Assembly: GCF_002999335.1 (NCBI RefSeq)
Contig: NW_020312121.1
Coordinates: 20,268 to 84,267 of the forward strand
Origin: Cyclospora cayetanensis
Lineage: Eukaryota; Apicomplexa; Conoidasida; Eucoccidiorida; Eimeriidae
Length of the DNA: 64,000 nt
Reading direction: 5' to 3'
In this document: positions 35,634 to 46,286 of the stretch, piece by piece
How the letters are laid out: every line of letters starts with the position of its first letter
Numbering within the stretch: the stretch's first letter is position 1
Translations under genes and position numbers: made by a program
The notes under the pieces: generated by a model
The model's database searches: none
What the model was told of the DNA's origin: nothing
What the model saw: the letters and a program-made list of their open reading frames with translations, nothing else

Positions 35634-38375
35634 ATGCGGACCCGTGTGAGGAGAAAGTGGCCCCATCGTCTGGCCTTCAACTTGGTTTTCTTCGTTGCAC
35701 TGACATCTTTGTGGCCCGACGTGGCTGAGAGTCTACGGTTGACATCGCAGCACCAGTGGGGAACGGAGGGGTCCCTCCAGAGGGCACAAGATGCCCCACC
35801 AAAGAGTCAACTGTCCCCCGATGCTGGCTTGTTAAACAAGAGCCCAAGACATGCAACAGCGGAAGCCAACGAGGAACAGACAAATGCCGAGGGTATATCA
35901 AGTTCCGCCCAAAATCCTCCTCTTCAAGGTTCTCAGGCGTTGAATGCCTTAACACTAAACCCCCAAGACCCACATGCATCTGCGGACACTCGGAACGTCC
36001 TTGCGCTTGCATCGGCACTCAGCAGCCACCATCACAGCAGATCTATGCAGGTGTGCAATAGCCCCAAATCCGAAGGTAAGCATACCGTTACCTTGACCCG
36101 TTAGTCTCGATTCCCTCCCCATCTCTTTTGGTGCTTCGCGTATTTCACTCTCATGCGCGGATTAGGCATCCCCAGCATAGCAGAGAAAGTAGGTGCACAC
36201 CTACTAGCTAGTGTTGTTCAGCAGATTCGGGCGGCTATTTGGCAAAACTCTCCATTTTCCAAGCTTCGCGGATCAGTTAGTTGGCCCAAGGCCACTGGTG
36301 CAAAGACGTGTCTCTACACAGCGCCAATATCTTAGTTTGGGCATGCTTGAGTACCGTTTATTACTGTTCCCCCGTATATCCTCAAAGTTTTAATGCATCT
36401 AACTTCTGCCATCTGCTCATAGTTGCATCCCCAGCTTCTCGGCGCCGTTTTCTAAGTGCGAGTCCTGCCGACTTCATTTTCGTGGCTGAGTAGGTGTGTG
36501 TCCGTGTGTTTGTTTCCAGCAGAGCCATCCGAGTTAACGGAACTGATGACGGCAGGTCGTCAGTGCCGGAACTCGCGTAACCCAGTTCTTGTAATTGATG
36601 GGGGCAGCACCGGCACGAGGGGGACCCTGGTTAGGGTAGAGGCAGAAAGCTGTCCTCGTCTTGGCAGGAAGGTGTTGCCTGATAGTATTACCTTTTTAGA
36701 AGAAGGAACTAAATTCATTGGCTTGCGTCAGCTTATGGAAAAATGGTTGGATGAGAACGCGGGGCCGGACTGGGCCTCCAAACCTTACGACGCGAAAGCC
36801 TTACTGTCAAAGTACCCCAGCATGCTAGAAGCAGGGAAAACCCTTGTGCATCAGATCCTAAACAATGCAGTAGACCTAATTCACAAGCACCTAACACCTT
36901 ATGAACAAGAGGAGGCGAAGACTGTTGGGGTCCCAGTCCTCTTTTTCAGCACTGCTGGGGTTAGAGACACTCACGACTGGTACAGGCGAGGTCTCTTCGC
37001 TGCGTTCATGGAGGCAATCAACAGTTTTAGCGGGGAGCACGAGATCGTCTTCTTTACTAACGAGGACTGGACGCGTCCCATTCCAGGGCTGGAGGAGGGT
37101 ATGCTGGCCTTTATCGCTACCAATCAGCTTCTGGGGAATTTTTCCATAGCAAAGGACCTTAAGCAAGCTATGGAAAAAGCGAAAACAGTCGACGAAAGGA
37201 AGGTACTAGAGAGGGACATGAGGCAAAGCCTCACTAGCATCATCGAAGTGGGAGGAGCTTCGGCTCAAGTTGTCTTTCCAGTGTACGCTGTGGGCAGCAG
37301 CCCCTCTTTTGTGAATACCACAAACCTCACTGGAGCTGGTTATCTAAGCGACGATTACCCCAGTCTGGATATTATGTCAACCTCCTATATGCAACTTGGA
37401 GCCACCAGCGCTACTGGAGTCTTCTACAAGTCCTTTTGTAGCAACCCAGCCAACCTCAACGAAAACGTATGTCTGAATCCCTGCCTACCTAAGGGATATA
37501 TCCAGGATTGTTCTACTGGTGACGTTACCATTTCTTCAACGGGAGAGGTCTCTGTAGCGAAAGGCGTGCAGAATCAGCGCGTCAAACCAGCAGCGTACTA
37601 TTGCACATCATCCAATGACGAGATAGCCAAGAAGGCTCTTAACCGCCTCTCGTGTCTCGCAGCGGGTATCGACCCTGAACAACCCCTTGAGGAACGGCTG
37701 AGCATTCAGAATTGCATGCGCATGGAAGGCACCGGAGACTTTGAAGCTTGCGCTGCAGCTGTCAATAGCATCCTCTTAGACCCTCCTCTGCCCCTGCCCG
37801 CCAATCAAGAGGCTTCTTACACAGGGTTCGACACTTTGGCCCAGATCTTTGATTTTATGTCCACAGAGTCACCAGTCGTGGTTACCGGGAGGGCTCTGGT
37901 GTTTCCTGTGAGAGATTTGCAAGCGGTAGGCCTCCTGGGGAAAAACTTCAAAGGAAATCCCTGCGAATTAAGCAAAGCAGCTGTTCAATACTGTGCAGCC
38001 CCTGTTGTTAAGGCGAGTTCTGGGAGCCTTGTGCGCCAGGTGACAGTAGGGGACAGCATTCAGGAGGTGGACGTGACAAGCTTAAATGTAGAAAACTGCT
38101 TCAAGCTCGGATTAAGTCATGGATTACTCACTCTCCTCAACAAAAACAAAGTGCACCCCTCTAAAATCACCTTCGCCCTAGACATAGAAGACCCCAAGAC
38201 TGGACAGAAGGTTGGAGAGTACGGGTGGCCTCCCGGAGCTATTCTTAGGGAGGTTCTCAACGTTCGAACCTGGGCCACTTATGCCTATGAACTTGGCAAA
38301 AACCACACAGTCCGCGATAGGTGGAATGCATTGCATGCAAACAATGACCAGGCCACGGAGCCCACAAAGTCATAA
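35634..38375 (+). CDS. CD39/GDA1-family nucleoside triphosphatase (apyrase), 2 exons
   Basis: Hydrolyses nucleoside tri- and diphosphates and is likely lumenal or secreted, as are the dense-granule NTPases of Toxoplasma. Exons 35634-36075 and 36520-38375 (donor GTAAGC, acceptor TTCCAG, phase 1) give 765 residues. The start is followed by basic residues and a hydrophobic segment (LAFNLVFFVALTSLW), a signal peptide or anchor. A variable, low-complexity stretch runs to about residue 165. Apyrase conserved regions follow: VLVIDGGSTGTR (Asp about 174), FFSTAGVR (about 289-296), LEEGMLAFIATNQLLG with the catalytic Glu (about 340) and IIEVGGASAQ (about 387-396). The downstream Cys-rich half and the C-terminus lack a membrane helix, unlike mammalian CD39, which has helices at both ends. 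All conserved regions look intact. The variable N-terminal exon is the least certain part. Confidence 0.9.
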
Positions 38376-40408
38376 GGAGTGCGTTTCGTGCTGGCAACAA
38401 TTTAGACACCAGCGGAAGTACCTTCACTCGATCACGCAGACAGGCAGCACGTGAAATCGAGTGAAATAAAGACCAGTTACCACATATTCCACCGAATATT
38501 TCGTTATGCTTACGCAAGGAGCTGTATCAGAAATGAGCAACAAGACCTCATGCGCGATTAGATTGGATAGGAATGTACTTCCACGGCAATGCGGTGTGGT
38601 CCGCGCGTGGTCACCACCTGGTTCCTACGTTGGCGTCGTCTACTTGGCTTCTTCACTATCCAAGGTATGGAGGCAGACTTCCGAAGGCCGTTACACTGAA
38701 GACGGCTTCCAGCATCTCGGTAATGCAGACCAGGAATACCACCGTGCAATGCGTTTTTACGGATGGCGTACTATGATCCAGCCCGCACAGCAACGCGCTA
38801 GGTCGTGGGCCCGGGTAAAAGTAAGTAGCATAAAGATACAACTAAAGTATGCTACATTTCAAACGGCGGGGGCCGAGGGATGAGTACATCGGGTGAGCCG
38901 TCGGCTTGAATTCCGTTTTTGAGAAAATATTTGTGCTCAAGAGTCCTTAGGGTGCAACTTTTTCCTGGGCATTTCGCCGCACTGGTGTAGCTGGCAGAGC
39001 CACACCTAGGAACTTTTCGGTATACAAGCAATAAATATTCAATGAAGTATTAGTTGAAGATTTTCTATTTGGTTGGGTGGTCTGTATATCACTCATAGTA
39101 TAGAATGCTGCTAGCTCGCTACAGTAAGACGTAATGTTGTACGCTGCATGAAATGCGCAACAAGCTGAGACTGCTCAGAGTGTTTAAACATTGCAGCTCT
39201 GCGCATACTGCCTGTCTCTCTTCTATCGTGTCGGGAACTCTGATTTACGAGTGGCGGAAGAAGAGGGGAAACATTTCGGAATCAAGGTTGATATCAACTT
39301 TGCATTTAGTCTGGAGCTCAGTGTCTCTCCACGTGCATTGAATAAAATTGTTATGTCAAGACCCTAAGGGGGTCGATTACCAAGACTTAAGCCTCTTTTA
39401 AAGGACTTTCGCATACCACAGTGCTTAGATCACGGGGGAGAAACGGTAGGTGGGCTGCACTTTGAAAATCTCTTGGGATACTGAGCACGCACCAAGCTGC
39501 ACACAACAACTTGGTGCATAGGCCCACAGCCTTTCCCTGTTGGATCAAGGCTGCTGTGTGAAGAATCGAATAAAAGAACTGCTGACGAGTGCAGCCAACG
39601 CCTCAATAAGTTTTGGTCGAACGCAGCCAGTGCAGTAAAACATGCAGTTACTTGCATCCGATGTAGCCAAACTCTCTGGAAAGCTCGCAAACTATTAAAC
39701 TTGGTCATATCCTTTCCTTGGCAAAATATCACAGAGCTACCTGATTGGGGCTGGTGTTGTTTGTTCTTTCGGTGCTACACAGGGCCTCATCCATTTGAAT
39801 AAATGGCAAGAGCCTGCAATAACCATCGATAAACCCACAAGAAAGAGATTCTGGGATATCACGCAATTCGCGTTTTTTCTTTGATGAATTTTTTCCAAAC
39901 TGCAGTGCAAGACAGTGGATCTCATTGACTACAAAGTAGCTCAGGATGGTTGAGGGCTGGGTGCTCCAGTCGCTCCCCCATCGAATGAGCGATGCGATTG
40001 CCCATGATGTGACCCACTCCATGAAACCCTCATCCATAGAAATTTGAGAAAGATATTCTAGTCTTAATAGCTTTGGGTGAACGAAGTTGTGCATATTTAG
40101 CATAGGGTTTCCATGACAGCTCTCGCTTGGTAGCGGGGTACTTGCCAACCCCACTGGGAAGTAATATTCAGTTTGTAATCCTCATCTCCGATCACTTCCG
40201 TTCCAGTGCGTTGTTATTATTTAAAATACCTATTTCTTATGCGGAACTTCACGGCGGCATACAGGCGAACAGCACAAGGCTTTTTCAGGATTGGGATGCC
40301 ATTGGCAAGCGCGTCTGGTATGATCAGCTCGGCCATTTAGGATATAGAGGTTGCAGTACAATCATCTTTCCTCGCACCACACAAAATCGGGCTCAGAATC
40401 CAGCAGCC
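38376..40408. other. repeat-poor intergenic DNA; unexplained minus frame 39729-40154
   Basis: Two open frames stand out (plus 38506-38883, 125 codons; minus 40154-39729, 141 codons) but neither shows a domain, supported splice sites or biased codon use. The minus one could be decayed mobile-element sequence. Nothing else seen. Confidence 0.4.
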
Positions 40409-41404
40409 ATGAAAGACAGCGGGAGACGCCTGCTGTGGTTGTTCGCACTAGCTCTCGTGGCACTCCCCCCAGCCTATTGCTCCACAGGCGTAAAAGATGA
40501 CACGCCTAATGATTTGGCTTCTGCAAATACCAATGGGCCAATAGTAAAGGGCAAGGAGAGTGAGGTTGCTGAAATTCTTGCCAGCCCGCCGGCATGCTTC
40601 CCTGAGTTGATAAGTGCTGTGCCATTCAGCATATACGGGGTAGACAAACACGGAAACCATGTAATTTTCCTCGAAGTAAGTCCTTAAATGCAGCCCTTCA
40701 GATAGTCTTTGTCTTCGTAGTTCGTAGGAGGGGTGTGTGGGCCCTTGCTCTGAGTTACAAGTGCGTGTAGTAGCCGGCGCCATGAAGGCAACGGGGGTAT
40801 TTTGCACCGGAATGTATAGTTTGTGAGGCGCATGCCTGCGGGAAGGGGCTTGCAGTACGATTCGGTGTGCATGAGTGCCTTCATGCCTCTGCAGGGCAGA
40901 TCAATTAACTGGGAGGTGGTGAGCAGCAAAAAATCACATGACCTTGTTGACTACGTTAAGTACTTGGCGTTGTTCTTCTGGGTCAATGTCGACAAGCGGG
41001 CAAACAGTGCCCTCACAGTTGTTGTGGATACTAATGGATTTACACTACGCAAAGTGTTGAACGGGAGCGTCAAGGCGGTCCTCGATGCGCTGGTTTCAGG
41101 CCTCGAGTCCACCGTTCAGTATGTGGGTGAGAGGCCAGGCCATGTCTTCCTTCTCAACTCTCCCGCGTATCTCTCCCCCCTCATCAGCCTTCTTTCTGGC
41201 CTGGTACATCCAAAAGTGCAGCTCGTGTCCGTGAGCAGCAGAAAGAAATGGGAGGTCTTGCTACAGGATCACGTTGGCGCGTCATTCCTACCAGTTGAGT
41301 ACGGAGGCCTGAAAGCAAAGACTTTGATGGATTCGCCCTTTGTCAAGTCTATTGACCAAGAGGTTAGAAGGATCCTGGAGAGTAAAACCGCTGTTAAGTT
41401 GTAA
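40409..41404 (+). CDS. CRAL-TRIO (Sec14-like) lipid-binding protein with signal peptide, 2 exons
   Basis: Exons 40409-40675 and 40895-41404 (donor GTAAGT, acceptor CTGCAG, phase 0) give 258 residues. The N-terminus has charged residues and a hydrophobic core (LLWLFALALVALPPAYC), a typical cleavable signal peptide. The rest fits a CRAL-TRIO fold: a first strand GVDKHGNHVIFLE before the intron, the central VVVDTNGFTLRKV (about residues 131-143, where the family has D-x-x-G), RPGHVFLLNSPAYLSPL (about 169-185, family pattern YPER...NAP..F) and LPVEYGG near residue 223, the family's closing motif. This family binds and transfers phospholipids or other hydrophobic ligands in a closed pocket. The usual helical CRAL-TRIO-N domain is missing and the protein is predicted to be secreted or lumenal, which is unusual. 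The ligand cannot be inferred. Confidence 0.8.
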
Positions 41405-42057
41405 TTTTGTTGACCACATTCCGCGAATGGAGTGCATGGTAGTCTTAAAGGGGTAGGTGGCGTTATGTCTAGCGTCTGTGACTTGTCAAATAAGGGCCCC
41501 CTGCCCCCTATGACCTGCAGATTATCCCCACACATTTAAAACTCCTGAAAGGAAGTTATCCTAGGGGGTGGCAATGCACTGCACAATAATATTTCTTTTC
41601 GTTCTAACGCTCTAATCTGCAACTGGTGGCGCAAATTGGGTTGTTCCAAACGCGCGCTTCTTGCATCTCCCCAGGTTTCATCAGCATCCTTTGGAACTAA
41701 CATGCAGCTGTTAGACATGATTTGGACGTCTGACTCGATATCAATTTGAATTGTTTGCCAAGCGAGCATTGTTAGCCCAGCTTCTTTAATTGGGGAGTCT
41801 ACTTAGGTGAATACGATAGCCAAGAGGTGAGGGGGAGAAAAATTGTCGCAGACACCCTGTTGAACGACCCAGCCAATGCATCTGTAGCACGCCTCTGCCC
41901 CAATTTCTAGGGTTTGAACATTTTAGAACGCAGCTGCGCCCTATGCAGTTTTGACTTTAGAGTTCAGCAAGGGGCAAATATGGGTGTTCCGAGAGCCTCC
42001 GTCAGAAAATGACTGAGGATTGTGGGCAGCTGAATAGTGCCATAGGAGCATTTATAG
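41405..42057. other. intergenic between convergent genes
   Basis: Short spacer between the stop of the plus-strand CRAL-TRIO gene and the stop of the minus-strand GH27-like gene; presumably holds both 3' ends. No exon seen. Confidence 0.6.
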
Positions 42058-45000
42058 TCACTGAGCGTGGGGTCTTGTCATGAGCTGAGTGTCTTCAGCC
42101 TTCCAGGCGTTTTTGGTCCTCAGCCTTTTAAGTAAGAGGGCGCGCCAGGCTGCTACTGTGGCCATGCACCCAAGCACTGCCAAGCCTGTCAAGATGACCC
42201 ACCCGGCACCGCTTCTGTAGCTGCTGGAGGATTCATCTGTTGCTTCAGAGATCCCAGCTAGCAAGTTGTTGCCCAGGACTCTTCCAACCGCCTCGTTGGG
42301 GGCCGCGGTGTTGGCCGACCCAACGGTAGAGCGGTGGAGAATTGAGCCAACGTGGGTGTGGCTGCTTGACTCCTGTTGCTCTCGCCGACGCTTGTCATTA
42401 TGATGGTGCTCGTGTTTCTGGTGTTCATGGTGGTGGTGGCGCCTGTGGTATTTGTTGTGGTGCTTGTGGCTGTGGTCGTTCTTGGTAGAGTTTGTGGTGT
42501 CGTTGAGCGCAGACGCCAATATTACCGGTAGCAGTAGCCCGAAGATAGCTGTAAAGAATGAATCCGCCGGGCTTCCTGGGGACGCGCCCCCTTGCGCTGC
42601 CTGCGTAGAGCCACGCCTCAGTTTAGGACTTGAAAGCTCACCAGAGCGCCCTCTATGCACTACACGGCTGTTCGCAGTGAAGACAGGAGCTGACCCTGGC
42701 CTATGGTATACATCTACCACGGGCACCATAAAACTGCCTTGGCTGAGCCCAAGAGATGTATGCTGTTCAGACGCTAAAATTGCATGGTCGCTCTCAGCCC
42801 TGCAAGCAAATGGCCAACCATAAGTGTTCAAGCAAACAAAGCAAATATGCCAGCAAGCACAAAGGACAGCACCGTTCACGTGAACACTATGCACTTGTGC
42901 ATGGTCGTGGCTCTGAAGAGTGTAGCACCTTCCTACAGACTGCTTCCAAGAGTCCGCGAATGCTTACAGGTCGTCCAAAAGTTCCACCTGCAGCAGAACT
43001 ACTCCTAAGGCACTTATGTTGAACGTCAGAGACTGCCTGTCTCCGCTATTCAGGCGCCACCTCTTTTTTGTCCAAGCCTGGGATATCTGAAGGGGTACGG
43101 GCCTATGCAGTCCGCACCATCGCTGCACTTCAGCGTGCGACACATCCACTGATAAAGCCTCAGTTCTCCAGTTAAATAGAGCCAGTATGTAGTCGCCATC
43201 GGCCAGCTGTCTGTACAGCACATCCACGGGCCCAGTGCCTTGGATACGATTCACTGCAGGTATTCCACACACTGAATGCTACTTCAGTAAGTCAATAGCG
43301 GATTGGCGCATGCAGTGCCCGCGCTGAAAGCCTACTCAGACACTGACTGTCGCGTTTCCTGCTGGAGAATTCTTGTTTGAGCATCGTATCATTAATGTGA
43401 AACTATCGTGTGGCAGATTTCATATGTTGCTTTGCTCGCATGCTCATCTTCTGATATCTGGCTCCCGCTGTTGTGAAGTGTACACAGACTCCTTACCACT
43501 TGTGTTCACCTGGTCCGTCGCTGCAGTCAAAAGAACGTTGTCTTCTAGCAGCTTAGCTGCCACACAGAATAGAACGCCGAATCATACATAAAGTCGCGTA
43601 GACGGTAAGCGCTCTTCGTGTGCACCAGCAGCATCATAGATTCTATACTGGGAGCTACTCTACTTATTGTGAGCTGTTTCGATGTGGCAAACTCTAAGAA
43701 CATCCTATGCACCCATGAAATCTTACCCTGCTGGCTGAAGTCGGACGCCGTTGATGAGGTCACAGCCACTTGAGAACCGAGCACTGCCTGAGACCCCACA
43801 ACAGTGAGTTTGGTGTTGTTTCAAGTGCCTAACTGCACTACGATGAGAAGCGTTAGGCAAAGGCACTAATTTAGTCCAACAACCCGTCTGCTCATATATT
43901 AATCATGTTGCCTTCTGAATTGGTCGTTCGCTTTCCCGCTCGTGTGACTCACTGCCAGAGCCAGTAGGGTCTGCATCTCCTCATCGACGACGGGTGAAGC
44001 ATGAGGCACCTGGAATCGGGGAGCCGCACCACCGAGAGTAAAAGCCCTCCTTCCTTGGGAATGCAGCCAGCCATTTAACTCTGCCTCAAGCTCGGTGCCC
44101 CCAGCAACTCTGTGCTCAGGGGATGTCCACTCATCACACAAGTCGAGAAGCTCCAATGCTTTTTGATACCTGCACAGCGACAGCGGAAAATCAATGTGGC
44201 AAGGGAACCTCAAGGGACCGGTTGAGCTCGGCGCTGCCTTGCAGGTGATGCGCAGCTAGCTGGCAGAAACACCACTGCCACCAGCTTTTAAACATCCCAA
44301 GCCCGCAGCAGCCTGAAGTTAAGGCGTACAAAAGCCTCTTTAAAGACTCACTCATTGTCGCCGGATAGGTGTTGATATGAATGAGTCCACGTGCATAGCA
44401 GTAATAGCGGTCTGCTTGAAGTTCTGACCAGTTCGCTCCACCTCCTAAAGTCAGCGACCGTCTGTGCAGTGTTATGGCCGCACGCGTTGAGCTAAACGAA
44501 GACAGAAAGCGCGAAAACAAAATCAACTTGAAGATCTAATGACAGAGAGAAGCCTTGTGGGACTTCAGAGCAACGTGCCGATTGAAACAAGACACTAGTG
44601 TAGGAAGCTCGGGCAGTCCAATGCACTGACTCTGCATAACAAACCGTATCTAGTTTTTTAGTTGCTCCCCAAGCATTAACCATGGCCCACTCCACTAAAA
44701 AGACCTTATGACACTACCCAAGGAGCTCTTTAACTAAGAAGTAGAGGGCAGCGTGGGCTCGCATTGACGATTACATATGCCAGCACTTTTAAACGGGCAG
44801 ACAAGAAGCCAGAGGGCAGGCCAGAGGCAGAGAAATCTAACTGAGTTGGAAAGCCCACCTTGACAAAATCGACACCCCAACTGGAAATTGCGTTGACGAG
44901 ATCCGCGGCTTCAATCCTGGGAACATAATTGACTAAAAGCAATAGTAAACGTTGTAACCAAGAAAACTTGCGCCCTACGATGATTCAAAACGCGAAATAT

Positions 45001-46286
45001 TTGTTACGGGAAAACAACGCAAAAGCATGCAATACGTAGTACCCTGCCAAACTGTCCCTGAGGGGCATCAAGAAGAAACGACTAAGCTCGAACAATATCA
45101 CCAGCCCGCGATCCTTACGCAGTGCTATTCTCTGTTGTGTGATAATCAGCCACTAGATTGCGTAAGTAGTCACGGGCTGGCTTATTGAGGGCGTGATATG
45201 GCTAGCATCTGTGTCTTTAATATTGCCCTTATCTTTTCCTGAAGATATGGCCTCTCCCCGTCAGGCTTGAATACTTGGGAAAGTAGAGCTGTGCGTAGTG
45301 ATCTCAATGACAAAAATATATTGTACCTTCCCGCAACTACTGTTCACATTCATTTTAAGGAAGCATAGTGAGCTGTAATTCTTACCCAGCAGGCGGTGGT
45401 TCCATCTCAGTACAGCGTTCAGAAGAAATGGATACTCCAAGGCCGAACGCCAGGCCTTCTGCGTGGACTGAATCCAATACAGATTGAATGCCATGTGAGA
45501 AAAGTGCCTCTTCAGGCTGTATTCTGGGATTTATCCTCATTTTTTCAGCTGTGAAGGCTTGTTTTTGATGCTCTTCCTCTTGCTCGTCTTGTGGCGGGAG
45601 TTGTGGCCTTGCGTTGGAAAGCCAACAGTTGTCAATTGCAAAGTATCTCATGCCTCGCAGATATGCAGAAGAGCCACTTGCAACTTTGGCGGCCTTTTCA
45701 ATGTCACTCGCAAGCAGTTGGGCACTTTCGCACTGTCGGCCTGAGACATGCAGCACAATATACTGTCGGATTGCAGCAGGGCATGGGCAAGCTTTCACAT
45801 CTTCCGACTTCTAGTGACGATGCAGGAAAAAACATTTTGCACCCGTATTACTATTTTAGGCTAGAGCCATGGCAAATTTATTGGCTGCTTTGTCATTCAA
45901 GGGTTCAATCGAGTGAACTAACGGTGTTGTGCTACTCATATGAGGGGTACAAACTTACCATCCCATGTTGAAAAGAACCACCCTGCAAGTCTCCTGCTGT
46001 GTTTAGTGACCTTAATATGCCTGGTAGGGTCTGAAACAGCTTCCGATGCCGGGGAAACAGGTTCCCGCTGATAGGCTTCTCTCCTGGCCACGGCCTGGAC
46101 CTGGGGGAAGACTGTGTTTCCTGGGAGACTATCCACCGTCCCCTCTGTCCCAGGACGCATTTCTGACTTACTAAACGAATCAATTTCTGCTGCATTTGCT
46201 GTCTTCAGTAGCAGGATTAAACTCAGGCAGCGCGCAGTGACCGCGTGGCCGACCCGCGGACCACTGCCCATGCGGCGAATCTTCAT
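42058..46286 (-). CDS. membrane-anchored GH27 alpha-galactosidase-like protein, 9 exons
   Basis: Exons on the minus strand: 46286-45959, 45800-45386, 44916-44775, 44491-44352, 44169-43953, 43787-43727, 43556-43510, 43278-42968 and 42799-42058. All phases close and give 800 residues. A signal peptide (CLSLILLLKTANA) is followed by a GH27/melibiase barrel: MRYFAIDNCWL (about 160-170, family IDDCW), LAFGLG, ISSWGVDFVKVGF (about 258-270), SSRPLLLLCTW, SGDNEYQKALELLD and FSQQAKLLEDNVLLTAATDQ. The beta-sandwich domain includes ADGDYILALFNWR and GVVLLQVE. A His-rich linker (42390-42490) and one membrane helix near the C-terminus (AGWVILTGLAVLGCMATVAA) end it. Where the family has its nucleophile (L-K-x-D-x-C) this protein reads V-K-V-G-F, so the Asp appears replaced by Gly; activity is doubtful. 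An extra exon near 44695-44540 is possible. Confidence 0.8.

Noticed and set aside
44540..44695. Extra GH27 exon (EWAMVNAWGATKKL)
   Set aside because: Possible in phase 0, but its donor would leave a very short intron and the family alignment is better without it; kept only as an alternative.
45261..45494. Minus frame between GH27 exons 2 and 3
   Set aside because: Lies in the intron 45385-44917; phase 2 joins directly to the exon at 44916, whose sequence matches the family.
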